From assembly GCF_011764545.1 (NCBI RefSeq), contig NZ_AP022870.1, positions 4,944,001 to 5,008,000 on the forward strand: DNA of 64,000 nucleotides. Reading direction: 5' to 3'. The notes below the pieces were generated by a model that searched no databases, was not told the origin of the DNA, and saw only the letters and a program-made list of their open reading frames with translations. This stretch comes from Phytohabitans flavus. Its GTDB lineage: Bacteria > Actinomycetota > Actinomycetes > Mycobacteriales > Micromonosporaceae. The translations under genes and the position numbers were made by a program. Below, piece after piece: positions 11,882-21,500 of this stretch (position 1 is the first letter of the stretch; each line of letters starts with the position of its first letter).

Positions 11882-12592
11882 GTGAAGAACCCGACGATCG
11901 TGGTCGTGCACGGCGCGTTCGCCGACAGCAGCGGCTTCAACGAGATCAACCAGCGGCTGCTCGCCGACGGCTACCCGGTGGTCGCGGCGCCGAACCCGCT
12001 GCGCGGGGTCAACTCGGACGCGGCGCAGGTCAAGGCACTGCTGGCCACCATCGAGGGGCCGATCGTGCTGGTCGGTCACTCGTACGGCGGCGCCGTCATC
12101 TCCGGGGCCGCCACCGGCAACGCGAACGTGAAGGCGCTGGTGTACCTCGCGGCCTTCGTGCCGGACACCGGCGAGGCCGTCGGCGAGCTGGTCGACCGCT
12201 TCCCGGGCAGCACGGTCAACGAGTCCCTCAGGCCCGTGCCGCTGCCGGGCGGGCAGGTCGACCTGTACATCGACCCGAGGGTGTTCCACGAGCGGTTCGC
12301 GGGTGACGTGCCGGCGCAGGAGGCCGCGCTCTACGCGATCGCCCAGCGGCCGGCGACCGCCACCGCGTTCGGCGAGCCCGCGGCCGGCGAGCAGGCCTGG
12401 CATACGATCCCCAGCTACAACCTGATCAGCGGCGCCGACAAGATCATCCCGCCGGCGTTGCAGGAGTTCATGGCGAAGCGGGCGAACGCCACGGTCCAGG
12501 TTGTCGAGGGCGCCTCGCACATGGTCTTCGTCTCGGAGCCCGGCACGACCGTCGCGTTCATCGAGCAGGCGGCCCGCGAGACCGCCGGCTAG
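11882..12592 (+). CDS. Alpha/beta hydrolase
   Basis: This 236-residue cytoplasmic alpha/beta hydrolase has the oxyanion segment VVVHGAFADSSGF near residue 10, the nucleophile elbow GHSYGG near residue 63, and a C-terminal acid/histidine region (SGADKIIPP, then GASHMVF) that completes a Ser-Asp-His triad. It belongs to the large group of uncharacterised actinobacterial esterase-like proteins of about 230-240 residues; the substrate cannot be read from sequence. The start is GTG at 11882 with AGAAAGGTGG upstream. A 13-bp hairpin follows, so it is probably monocistronic. Confidence 0.85.
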   Translation: MKNPTIVVVHGAFADSSGFNEINQRLLADGYPVVAAPNPLRGVNSDAAQVKALLATIEGPIVLVGHSYGGAVISGAATGNANVKALVYLAAFVPDTGEAVGELVDRFPGSTVNESLRPVPLPGGQVDLYIDPRVFHERFAGDVPAQEAALYAIAQRPATATAFGEPAAGEQAWHTIPSYNLISGADKIIPPALQEFMAKRANATVQVVEGASHMVFVSEPGTTVAFIEQAARETAG

Positions 12593-12598
12593 CCTTCA

Positions 12599-12634
12599 GG
12601 CGGCGGCCACGGCTCAAGGCGCGTGGCCGCCGCC
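12599..12634 (+). terminator. Hairpin terminator between hydrolase and cNMP/TrxR gene
   Basis: GGCGGCGGCCACG (12599-12611) and CGTGGCCGCCGCC (12622-12634) form a perfect 13-bp stem with a 10-nt loop, starting 7 bp after the hydrolase stop. It lies just before the next gene's Shine-Dalgarno sequence. Confidence 0.65.
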
Positions 12635-12658
12635 GGCAGGGCTCGAGGAGGAGTAAGG

Positions 12659-14280
12659 GTGGAGAACGGTCCGGCTCCCAGGGGCCCGGTCCTGGACGAC
12701 GAGCAGTTCCGCCGGCTCGCCGACTACGGCGACGTGGAGCGCGCCGTCGCGGGCCGGGACCTGTTCACGTCCGGTGACCACTCCTACGACTTCTTCCTGC
12801 TCCAGACCGCGAGCGTGGACATCGTCCGGGATGCGACCGCGATCGAGCCGGAGCGCCTGATCTACGAGGGCGGCCCCGGCGACTTCATCGGCGAGCTCAA
12901 CCTGCTGACCGGCCAGCACGTGTACCTGACCGCCCGAGTGGTGACCGGCGGGACGGTCGTCCGGATCGGCGCGGCGATGCTGCGGCGGGCCCTCGCCGAG
13001 CAGGTCGACATCGCCGACATCCTCATCGCGGCGTTCCGGGAGCGGCGCGAGGTCATCCAAGCCGCCGCCGGCAACGCCCTGGAGCTGGTCGGCCGCCCCG
13101 ACGCCGCCGAGACGCTGGCGCTGCGCACCTATGTGACCCAGCTGCTGCTGCCGCACACCTGGCTCGACGCCGCCTCGGAATCGGGGCGCTCGCTGGTCGG
13201 GGTGGCCGGGCTCCGCGACGACGAGCTTCCGGCGGCGATGGTCAACGGCTCGCTGCTGCGGCGGGCGACGCCCCGAGCCGTCGCCGAGGCGCTCGGCCTC
13301 ACCTACCGGGGCGACGGAGGCACCCCGATCTCGTCGTGGTGGGGGCCGGCCCGGCGGGTCTGGCCGCCGCCGTGTACGGGGCGTCCGAAGGCCTCGACAC
13401 GGTGCTGTTGGACCGCACCGGGCTCGGCGGCCAGGCGGCCAAGAGCGCCCGGATCGAAAACTACCTCGGCTTCCCGCACGGGGTCAGCGGTGAACACCTG
13501 ACCCGGCTGGCGATGGTGCAGGCGCTCAAGTTCGGCGTGCGGATCTACTCCCCCTGCGCGGTGGCCGGCCTCGACCTCTCCGACGACCGGCGGCCGGCGG
13601 TCCTGCTGGAGGACGGCGCGCGGATCGAGAGCCGCGCGGTGATCGCCGCGACCGGGGCGCACTACCGGCGCCCCGACATCCCGCAGTGGTCGACCTTCGA
13701 GAAGAGCGGGTGCATCCGGTACGCGGCGACCGATCTGGACGTCCGGGGATACGAGGATCAGCCCGTCACGGTCATCGGGGGCGCCAACTCGGCCGGGCAG
13801 GCAGCCCTGTCCCTGGCCGCCCGCGGTGCGACGGTGGACCTGATCATCCGCGGCGCCGACCTCGGGGCCCGGATGTCGTCGTACCTGACCGACCGGATCC
13901 GCGCGCACTCCCGGATCCAGGTGCACACCGGTACCGCACTCCGCGAGCTGGCCGGCGCCGACACCCTCACCTCGATCGTCGTCGAGAAGTCCGGTGAGCG
14001 ACACGACCGGCTGGACTGCCGGGCCCTGTTCTGCTTCATCGGCGCCGACCCCGTGTCCAGCTGGCTCGCCGGCGTGGCCAAGGACAGCGACGGCTTCGTC
14101 CTCACCGACAGCCGGCTACCCGCCGGCACGCACGGCACACCGCTGCCGTTCCAGACCAGCGCCCCCCGGCTCTTCGCGGTAGGCGACCTCCGCTCAGGCT
14201 CGACGAAACGGGTAGCCACCGCCGTCGGCGAGGGCGGGAGCGCCGTCTCCTCCGTCCACGCCACACTCGCCGCCGACTGA
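12659..14280 (+). CDS. Cyclic-nucleotide-binding domain fused to thioredoxin-reductase-like FAD oxidoreductase (apparent frameshift)
   Basis: The GTG at 12659 follows a GAGGAGG. Residues about 10-130 form a cNMP-binding fold (GDHSYDFFLLQTASVDIV, GPGDFIGELNLLTG). A linker with a redox-partner-like segment follows, then a thioredoxin-reductase-type flavoprotein: DLVVVGAGPAGLAA binds FAD, GGQAAKSARIENYLGFP is typical of the family, VTVIGGANSAGQAA binds NADPH and FAVGDLRSGSTKRV is the C-terminal FAD motif. The CxxC pair of true thioredoxin reductases is not seen. The frame breaks at the C-run 13323-13326; one extra C gives TPDLVVVGAGP and an intact 540-residue protein, the usual length of this actinobacterial fusion. 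Nucleotide-gated control of the oxidoreductase is an inference. Confidence 0.8.
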
Positions 14281-14339
14281 GCCCGTCAAGGTCGGTGCGT
14301 CCCCCGATCTCCGAGCAATACAACCCACCAAACAGATGC

Positions 14340-14405
14340 GAGCTACCGCGATGTCCGCGGAGGTCCAGACCGCTGCTCCCGCGGCCTCACCCTCCGCGTC
14401 ACACA
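14340..14405 (+). repeat. Dispersed intergenic element, block A only
   Basis: About 65 bp beginning GAGCTACCGCGATGTCCGCG and continuing through a CTCCCGCGGCCTCACCC segment. It matches copies at 41328, 49680, 56069 and (inverted) 61228. No block B is near. It lies between the convergent cNMP/TrxR and HD-domain genes. Confidence 0.75.
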
Positions 14406-14414
14406 ACCCAACCC

Positions 14415-15089
14415 CTACTCGTCGAATGGTGCGGAAAACAGGATCTCTTCAACCGTGGGAAGCCTGAACCCCGGCACACGACTGCGTCCCACTTCGGCGA
14501 AGTAGTGCATTATCACTCCTGCCGGCTTGTTGGCGCAGATGTCGACCATGGTTTCGAGAGCGTCCTTCTTGAATCCCAGGCGAGGGAATGCCGAAATGAT
14601 GGCGTCAACCGTGCCGTCCGGCATCTTGTCGAAGCCTACGCCGGAAAAGTCGAGTGCCGATCCGAGGCATACGATTGAAATCTCCGGCTGCTTGCGGAGC
14701 GCGATGCCGAAGGTCGTGTGAAGTGCGATGGCGTCCCAGACGGTATCGATTTTCTCCGCTTCCAGCCCTTGGGTGGCCAGGAAACTGCGCGCCGCGTCGG
14801 CGCCGTCCACCTCGAACTGTCCCTCCGGCGTCCAATACTGCCGCAGCAGGCCGAGGTCGTGCAGCAGGCATGCCAGGAAGGCGACTTCCTCGTCGTAGTC
14901 GGTGCCGGCCTGCCGAAGCTGCGTCGCACCGAACAAGTACGTCCGCAACACGTGGTTGAACAGCACGTCCGACATGGTCTCGCGGGCGAAAGCCAGAGCT
15001 TCTTCCGCGAGTTTCGTCCGCGGGATCCGGATACCGGCGACTTCCTGCGGCACTACCACGGTCACTTGCTTAGCAGCATCGTGGTTCAT
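14415..15089 (-). CDS. HD-domain phosphohydrolase (cyanamide-hydratase-like)
   Basis: This is a 224-residue HD-superfamily metal-dependent hydrolase. The metal ligands are visible as NHVLRTYLFG (His, near residue 45), LACLLHDLGLL (His-Asp, near residue 76) and a later TVWDAIALHTT histidine. The overall layout resembles the cyanamide-hydratase/HD group rather than (p)ppGpp enzymes, but the substrate is unknown. Its ATG overlaps the stop of the upstream 38-aa ORF (ATGA at 15086-15089), which in turn overlaps the membrane protein before it. The three genes therefore look co-transcribed and translationally coupled. Confidence 0.8.
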   Translation of the reverse strand: MNHDAAKQVTVVVPQEVAGIRIPRTKLAEEALAFARETMSDVLFNHVLRTYLFGATQLRQAGTDYDEEVAFLACLLHDLGLLRQYWTPEGQFEVDGADAARSFLATQGLEAEKIDTVWDAIALHTTFGIALRKQPEISIVCLGSALDFSGVGFDKMPDGTVDAIISAFPRLGFKKDALETMVDICANKPAGVIMHYFAEVGRSRVPGFRLPTVEEILFSAPFDE

Positions 15090-15202
15090 GAATTTCGAAT
15101 CCCCTCTTGGATTTTGCCGTGGCTGGTCAGCAGTACGGCCAGCGTCGCGAGTTCCGCGCCGGCCGCGATGCGCAGCGCCAGCAGTGGGTTCACGCGCCTC
15201 AT
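15086..15202 (-). CDS. 38-residue single-pass membrane ORF
   Basis: This short frame (MRRVNPLLALRI, then AGAELATLAVLLTSHGK) has one hydrophobic segment and begins with ATGA overlapping the stop of the upstream DUF2269-like gene. It ends with ATGA overlapping the start of the HD-domain gene. The double overlap argues for real translation. The sequence resembles the N-terminus of DUF3817-type small membrane proteins but is much shorter, so it may be a truncated relative kept as a coupling ORF. Confidence 0.5.
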   Translation of the reverse strand: MRRVNPLLALRIAAGAELATLAVLLTSHGKIQEGIRNS

Positions 15203-15663
15203 ACCCCTGTGGTCGAGCCGGGGCGGACGATCATCAGTACGGTGACCACCGCCCACAGCATGTTGAACATGCCGGTGTACATGGCTAGCCGCGCTGGTCC
15301 TCGCCGGTCGGCGGTCGATGCGGGTGGCAGCGAGGCGAGGGTGCGTGCCTGGCCCGGGAGGATCAGCAGCACGAGCACGCCCGCGGCGGCCGTGGTCAAC
15401 GCGATCGAGATGATCAGCCATGCGTCGCCCAGCACGCCGAGGCTGCTGGCGGTGGCGAGCCCGAATACCGGTACCACGATCCCGACCGCCGTGTAGACCC
15501 GGCAGATCCGGTGCAGTGAACGGAGCACGGCCAGATCCCGGTCGGTGCCGGACTCGGCCAGGGCCCGGCGCGCCGCGGCGGGGAACATGCTGGCGGCTAC
15601 GGTCACCGGCCCGATCGCGATGATGGCGGCAAGCACATGGATCGAGAGCAGAAACTTCGTCAT
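15199..15663 (-). CDS. DUF2269-like integral membrane protein
   Basis: This 154-residue membrane protein has four predicted hydrophobic segments (LLSIHVLAAIIAIGPVTVAA near the N-terminus, AVGIVVPVFGLATASSL, WLIISIALTTAAAGVLVLL, and FNMLWAVVTVLMIV near the C-terminus). The ATG at 15663 is preferred to the longer 15723 start because the first membrane helix begins at once. The pattern fits the DUF2269 group of unknown function. It is the first gene of a three-gene unit with the 38-aa ORF and the HD-domain gene. It is divergent from the GlxA-type regulator (155 bp). Confidence 0.7.
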   Translation of the reverse strand: MTKFLLSIHVLAAIIAIGPVTVAASMFPAAARRALAESGTDRDLAVLRSLHRICRVYTAVGIVVPVFGLATASSLGVLGDAWLIISIALTTAAAGVLVLLILPGQARTLASLPPASTADRRGPARLAMYTGMFNMLWAVVTVLMIVRPGSTTGV

Positions 15664-15818
15664 CGGCGCCGACGCTACGCACCGCACACAGTCACTGGAA
15701 GTGGCAGGATTGCCAGGCACCAACGAGTTCTCGCCAACGCACCCCGACCAGTGAAGACGGCACCTTAGGGCCGGTTGGGAGCGTTGGCCGTAACAAGAAG
15801 GCGGCGTAGGTTGTCGCC

Positions 15819-16772
15819 ATGCACACCGTGGCCGTGCTCGCCCTGGACCAGGTCATCCCGTTCGACCTGTCCACCCCCATCGAGGTGTTCAGCCGCACCC
15901 GGCTGCCCGACGGCCGCCCCGCCTACCGCGTCCGCGTCTGCGGTCCGGCGCCGACCGTCGATGCCGGTGCGTTCACGCTCCAGCCGCCCTGGGGCCTGGA
16001 CGCCCTCACCGACGCGGACACGATCATCCTCCCCGGCTGTGCCGACCCCACCGCACCGATCCCCGGCGAGGTCCTCGACACCCTGCGGCAGGCCGCCGCC
16101 GCGGGTACCCGGATCGCCTCGATCTGCGCCGGCGCGTTCATCCTCGCCGCCACCGGCCTGCTCGACGGGCTACCCGCGACCACCCACTGGCTCGCCGCCA
16201 ACCTGCTCGCCGAGCGGCACCCCGCCGTCAAGGTCGACCCCGACGTCCTCTACGTCGACAACGGCCAACTACTCACCTCCGCCGGGGCGGCGGCGGGTCT
16301 GGACCTGTGCCTGCACCTGATCCGCCGCGACCACGGCTCCGCCGTGGCCGCCGACGCCGCCCGGCTGTCCGTCATGCCCCTGGAACGCGAGGGCGGGCAG
16401 GCCCAGTTCATCGTGCACGACCAACCGCCCACCCCGCGAGGCTCCCTCCTCGAACCCGTGCTGCGCTGGATGCAGGACAACGCCGCCAAGGACCTCACCC
16501 TCGACGACATCGCCACCCAGGCCGGCATGAGCACCCGCACACTCAACCGCCGCTTCCGCGAGCAAACCGGCACCACCCCACTGCAATGGCTGCTGCGCAA
16601 CCGCATCCGCCAGGCCCAGTACCTGCTCGAAGCCACCGACCACCCGGTCGACCGCATCGCCACCCAGACCGGATTCGGCTCACCCACCGCCTTCCGTGAC
16701 CGCTTCAAACGAATCGTCGGTACCAGCCCCCACACCTACCGGGCCGCCTTCCAGAAACACACCACAGCGTGA
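15819..16772 (+). CDS. GlxA-family transcriptional regulator (DJ-1/PfpI + AraC)
   Basis: This 317-residue one-component regulator has an N-terminal DJ-1/PfpI-like domain (VLALDQVIPFDLSTPIEVF, and the nucleophile-elbow segment ASICAGAFILAATGLLDG near residue 105). It ends in an AraC-type double helix-turn-helix (LTLDDIATQAGMSTRTLNRR, then IATQTGFGSPTAFRDRFK, near residues 225-305). These regulators sense small metabolites; the ligand is not predictable here. Its stop overlaps the start of the DNA glycosylase gene (GTGA at 16769), so the two are likely co-transcribed. Confidence 0.9.
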   Translation: MHTVAVLALDQVIPFDLSTPIEVFSRTRLPDGRPAYRVRVCGPAPTVDAGAFTLQPPWGLDALTDADTIILPGCADPTAPIPGEVLDTLRQAAAAGTRIASICAGAFILAATGLLDGLPATTHWLAANLLAERHPAVKVDPDVLYVDNGQLLTSAGAAAGLDLCLHLIRRDHGSAVAADAARLSVMPLEREGGQAQFIVHDQPPTPRGSLLEPVLRWMQDNAAKDLTLDDIATQAGMSTRTLNRRFREQTGTTPLQWLLRNRIRQAQYLLEATDHPVDRIATQTGFGSPTAFRDRFKRIVGTSPHTYRAAFQKHTTA

Positions 16773-17320
16773 ACGGTGCGGGACTCGACGATGTGGTCGC
16801 CGAGGGGTTGACGGCGGTGTTTGTCGGGATCAACCCCGGGCTTGCGTCAGTGGCGCTGGGGCACAGTTTCGCGACGCCGGGCAACAGGTTGTGGCCGGCG
16901 TTGTACCGCGCCGGGTTCACGCCGCGGCTGATGCGCGCGGAGCAGGAGCGGGACCTACTGCCGTTAGGGCTGGGTATCACGAGCATCGTGCGCAGGCCCA
17001 CCGCACGTGCCGCACAGCTGTCGCGGCAGGAGTTGGTGGACGGCGGCCGGGATCTGGCGGAAAGGATGCGGGCTCTGCGGCCGGGCTGGCTGGCGATGCT
17101 GGGAGTGAGCGGATACCGTCTCGCGTTCGACGCCAAGCAGGCGCAGATCGGCCCGCAATCGATGACGGTAGGCGGTGCCCGCGTGTGGATTTTACCCAAT
17201 CCCAGTGGGCTCAACGCTCACTTCCCGCCAGCGGCGCTCGCGGTCGAGTTCGCCAGGTTCCGGGTGGCAATCGGGCTACCGGACCGCTCTGGCCTCCTCG
17301 GCGACGGCCCGTTTCGCTAA
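16769..17320 (+). CDS. mug: Mismatch-specific (G/U, G/T) DNA glycosylase
   Basis: This 183-residue protein belongs to the MUG/TDG family of uracil-DNA glycosylases, which remove uracil or thymine mispaired with guanine. The active-site motif VGINPGL appears near residue 18 with the asparagine used to activate water, and the second motif NPSGLNAHF near residue 141 carries the DNA-intercalation loop. The length fits bacterial members (about 170-190 residues). The GTG start overlaps the regulator stop. The gene converges on cobF and their stop codons overlap. Confidence 0.88.
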   Translation: MNGAGLDDVVAEGLTAVFVGINPGLASVALGHSFATPGNRLWPALYRAGFTPRLMRAEQERDLLPLGLGITSIVRRPTARAAQLSRQELVDGGRDLAERMRALRPGWLAMLGVSGYRLAFDAKQAQIGPQSMTVGGARVWILPNPSGLNAHFPPAALAVEFARFRVAIGLPDRSGLLGDGPFR

Positions 17321-18075
17321 CCAATGCGGCGCAACAGATAGGTATCCATGATCCAGCCCTTGCGCTCGCGCAGCTCGGCGCGCGTCTGGGCGATCTGGTC
17401 GACGACGTCGCCGAGCTTGCCGGCGACCAGGACCTCGTCTTCGGTGCCGAGGTACGCGCCCCAGTAGATGTCGATGTCCTCGTCCCGGTACGCGGCGCAG
17501 GCGAGGTCGGCGTCGAGCATGACCACGATGTCGTCGGCGTTGTCCGGCAGCGCCTCCTTGATGCGGCGGCCGGTGGTGACGTGCACCGGACCGGCGACCC
17601 GGTTGATCGCGATCCGGTGCCGGGCGGCTAGTGCCTGGATGCTGCTGATGCCAGCGATCACCTCGTACTCCAGCGTCAGCGCCCCGCGCTTGAGCATCGT
17701 CTCGATGACCCGGATGGTGCCGTCGTACAGCGAGGGGTCGCCCCAGACCAGGAACCCGCCGACGCCGTCCTCGTCCAGCTCTGCGTCGATGACCCGCTCC
17801 AGGCGCTCGGCGCGTTCGTCGCGCCACCGGCGTACCGCGTCGGGGTAGTCGGCCGCGGCGCGGTCGCGGGGCGGGTCGGTGACGGTGACGGTCCGGTACC
17901 GGTCGTGGGTGATGAACCTCTCGCAGATCGCCTGCCGTGCGTGGGTGAGGTCGTCGGCGGCTGGGCCCTTGTCGAGCAGGAAGAACACGTCGACGGCGTT
18001 GAGCGCGTCGACGGCCTGGATCGTGACGAAGTCCGGGTCGCCGACGCCGACACCGATGACCAGCAACTTACGCAT
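17317..18075 (-). CDS. cobF: Precorrin-6A synthase (deacetylating)
   Basis: This 252-residue SAM-dependent methyltransferase of the tetrapyrrole methylase family converts precorrin-5 to precorrin-6A in aerobic cobalamin synthesis. The start motif LLVIGVGVGDPDFVTIQA, the middle GGFLVWGDPSLYDGT and the ISSIQALAARH segment are typical of CobF. The ATG at 18075 is preferred to the in-frame start 15 bases upstream because the beta-strand LLVIG begins right after it. No other cob genes are nearby. It lies 87 bp downstream of the candidate immunity gene on the same strand, without obvious functional link. Confidence 0.9.
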   Translation of the reverse strand: MRKLLVIGVGVGDPDFVTIQAVDALNAVDVFFLLDKGPAADDLTHARQAICERFITHDRYRTVTVTDPPRDRAAADYPDAVRRWRDERAERLERVIDAELDEDGVGGFLVWGDPSLYDGTIRVIETMLKRGALTLEYEVIAGISSIQALAARHRIAINRVAGPVHVTTGRRIKEALPDNADDIVVMLDADLACAAYRDEDIDIYWGAYLGTEDEVLVAGKLGDVVDQIAQTRAELRERKGWIMDTYLLRRIG

Positions 18076-18162
18076 GACACCCACCATCACCAGCAGTGCG
18101 GAAACGGAACCGCCACACCATGTCGCACGACCCCACCCGGGTTCAAGGTGGGCTGCCCTTCA

Positions 18163-18534
18163 TCAGGGACCCGTGGGGAAGTGCGTCGATCGCAGCACCG
18201 TGTCCCTATGCTCGATCAGGGCCCGGTACCGGCCGGCCTCGACCAGAGCCTCGTAGAGCTTGCCGGCCAGGGCGAGAGTGTCCAGCTCCGGGTCCACCCG
18301 CTCGATGTGGCCGGTGAGCGCGTGCGAGGCCCACGGCTCGACGTCTCCCTCTTGCACGACGAGATGGATGATGAACCCTCGGCCGACGAGCTCGCACACG
18401 GTCCGCCCGTCGGGAAAGAGGATCTCGGCGCGGAGTGGGACACCCTTGTTCAGGTCGGCGACGAGCCGATTGATGCTTCCTGGCGGGTATCGTCCGTCGA
18501 GCGTGCCCAGCATGAGGTTTACGTAGGTCGTCAT
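18163..18534 (-). CDS. Candidate immunity protein for the RHS C-terminal toxin
   Basis: This 123-residue soluble protein (begins MTTYVNLMLGTLDGRYPPGS) matches no family I recognise. Its ATG overlaps the RHS stop codon (ATGA at 18531-18534), so it is translationally coupled. A small acidic cytosolic protein encoded directly after an RHS/CDI C-terminal toxin is the standard position of the cognate immunity gene. In-frame starts further upstream would lie inside the RHS gene and are not needed. The immunity role is inferred from position only. Confidence 0.65.
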   Translation of the reverse strand: MTTYVNLMLGTLDGRYPPGSINRLVADLNKGVPLRAEILFPDGRTVCELVGRGFIIHLVVQEGDVEPWASHALTGHIERVDPELDTLALAGKLYEALVEAGRYRALIEHRDTVLRSTHFPTGP

Positions 18535-21500
18535 TGAAGCCCTAGGATACAAAGAGGGCTCCACCTCACGCAGGCGACAGGTTCGTTGGCCGCGGTCAGC
18601 TTCGTGTTCCACTCGTTGGTCCTGTCGGTGTCCCACCCAACCACGCGGTACTGGGTGTATGTGGGTCCGCCCCGGCTGGAGCTCACTGCCCTCCAACGCC
18701 CTTCCTCCATGTTTTCCTTCGAGATGTTCTTGGAGTGGACGTAGACCCTGGCGGCGTTTTGGCCTATCGCCCCGGAGAAGGCGGTCTTACTCGACGAATA
18801 GTTGTTCTTGTCGGGCGTCTTGAACTCCGACCGCACGCCATCGACCCACGCATCAAACACCCGCTCGTTGGCCGCGCCGCCTGCCGTAAAGCTGTCGTCC
18901 TTCGAGACGACTTCGCTGCCTTCCCAAGCGAGAAGGAACGCGATCTCGAACTCGTGGTCCTTGAACGCCGCCTTCTCGCCATTCCCCAGGGGCGCGCCGT
19001 CGTTGCCACGCGTCTCGTCGATGCGGGACAGGCAGTTGTCGATGAGCGTGTTGACGATCTGGTCCTCCGTGATTCCTTCGACGACCTCCTTGAAGAGCCT
19101 TGCCCAGCCACGAGTCCTTTGCATGCCTCCGGCGGCATCCACAAGATCGTCCGCCAGGTCTTGAAGCGCGAGCAGCAGGTTGGGGAACTCGCCATCGAGA
19201 ATCTGCTTCTTACGGAACTCGCGGAGGCGTTGCAGCCGGCCCGGATCCTCGCTTTGGGTGGCCCGTCGCTCGTCCTCGTCGTTGCAGAACGGGTTCCGCT
19301 TCTTGCCGCCTGGCGTGCGCTCGTAGCCGTCGTCCGGAACCGGACGCAGGCCGTTCTTGTCCGTTATCGAGACCGGGTTGGCGTTGGCGTACGTGTACCC
19401 GTGCATCTGCTGCGGGTCCGTCACGTCGATCAACGGGTCGACGCTGATGAACCGGCCGATCGATGTGTCGTATTGCCGGGCCCCGAGATGGGTCAGTCCC
19501 GTGGCGTCCTGCGTCCCGCCGACAAAGCCCTTCTGGTCCGGCCAGGACGTGGGCGGTGCACCGCGGACGGCGCCGTAGGGCGTGGTCCGGCGCCGCGTGA
19601 GCGTGCCCGAGTTGGCGTCGATCGTGATGGAGTTCGTCCCGTGGTGGTCGCCGGCCTGGTAGAAGACGCCCGCGTTGGTGCGGATGGCGATCGGCAGCCC
19701 GCCGAACGAGTAGTAGCGAGTGGCCGTCACGGCTCGGGTGGACGTGTTGAGCCGCAGCTCCATGCCGTCGATGTAGAGCGTGATGGCACCGGGCTCCTTG
19801 CGAGCGATCCGGCCGCCGAGCCCGTCGTAGACATAGGTCGTCTCCGGACGGCCCGCGGGCTTCGAGCTGGCCAGCCTGCCCTCCGCGTCCCACACCAGCT
19901 CCTGGGTGCCTGCGGCGGGGTCCGGGCGGGTCAGCGTGTTGCCGGCCGGGTCGTAGGTGTACACGTCGGATCGGGCCGGGCCGGTCTGGTCGATCCGCCG
20001 CAGGGTGTGCGGCTGGTTGCTCTCGTAGCGGTATGTCCGCACCCTGTCGGGGCTTCCGTGGATCGTCTCAACCTGACGGTTGCCGATGTCGTCGAAGGTC
20101 CAGGAGTGGCGGTATGGCGCCGGTCCACCGACCGTCCGCGGGTTTGCCTGGCAGGTGTCCGCGGTGGCCCATGCCTCGGTCATCCGCCGAAACGGGTCGT
20201 ACTCGAAGCACTGGACGTCACGTTCGCCGCCGGCCGGGGTGTCCGAAATGGACAGCACGTTACCGGCCTCGTCGTACGAGTAGCGCGCGTCCATGTCCGG
20301 GACGTCTTTGCCTTCACGGTCGACCTTCGATCGCAGGAGCCGTCCGCTGCCGCGCTCGAACTCCCAGCTCAGCCAGGCCTTCTTGGCTGTACCTCCGGTG
20401 TGCAGCTCGGCCTGCAACAGCTCGTTGACGTCGCTGTAGGCGGCCGCGGTGACGTATGCCGTCTCTCCGGTGACCGCGGTCGGTCGGCCGAGGCCGTCGT
20501 ACGTCGGTACCAGCACTTCCGCCGCGAGCCCACCGGCGGCGGGCATCCCGACGGACTGGACCGTCCCGTCGGTGTTGTACGCGGTGGTGAAGTCGTAGTT
20601 CTTGCCGAGCTCGGGACCGACGTCGCCGCCGGGAATCCAGTACCGCGTGGTCAACGGGCGGTAGAGCTTGTCCCGCGCCTCGTAGCTGACGATGTAGTTG
20701 CCGTTGGCGGTGTACCGGGCGGTGTAGTGCAGCTGTCCTTTGGCCTTGGTGTCGTACTTCGAGGCGGTGAGCTTGGTCCCGGTGCCCACGTCACCTTGCC
20801 ACGTCTCGATCATCCGGCCGAGCGCGTCGTACTTGTGGGACAGCTTGACGCCGCGGCCATCCGTCACGCTCGCGACCCGGTCGTCCTCGTTGTAGGTGAA
20901 CGTGGACGTGCCCGCGTCCGGATCCTCCACCTTCGACTTCAGCATCCGCCGGTTGTATTCGTAACGCCACACGTTGCCGGCCGGGTCGGTGACCGTTTCC
21001 ACCAGGCCCGCACGGTTGTACGCGTACCTCGTGACGAGGTCATGCTGGTGCAGCTCGACCGCGTTTCCACGGGCGTCGGTGACTGTCGTCTCCGGAACCC
21101 CGCCGTCCGGTGGTGTCACGGTGACCCGGTCGCCGGCGTAGGAGGTCGTGGTCGACCACTTCGCCGTCCCGGCGGTCGCCACGGTCTCGGCGACGACTCG
21201 TCCGGCTCCGTCGTAGGCGTAGGCACTCTGGCCATTCACCGAGCCTTCGGGCACCACGATGGGTTGGTCGCCGCCGGTACCCGTCGCGAGGTACGGATGG
21301 TTCGTCTTCGCCACGGCACCTGTGCCGGTGTAGTAGGTGTCGGTCACCAGCCAGCCACCCGCGCCGGGCGCCTGGGTCTGCCGCAGCCGCAGCAAGCCGT
21401 CGTAGATCTCGTGGCTCGCTTTGTAGCTGCCGTCGTTGGCGAGTACCTCGGTGGTGACGACGCTCGTCCTGTCGCGGCGGACGTTGTATGCGAACTTCTT

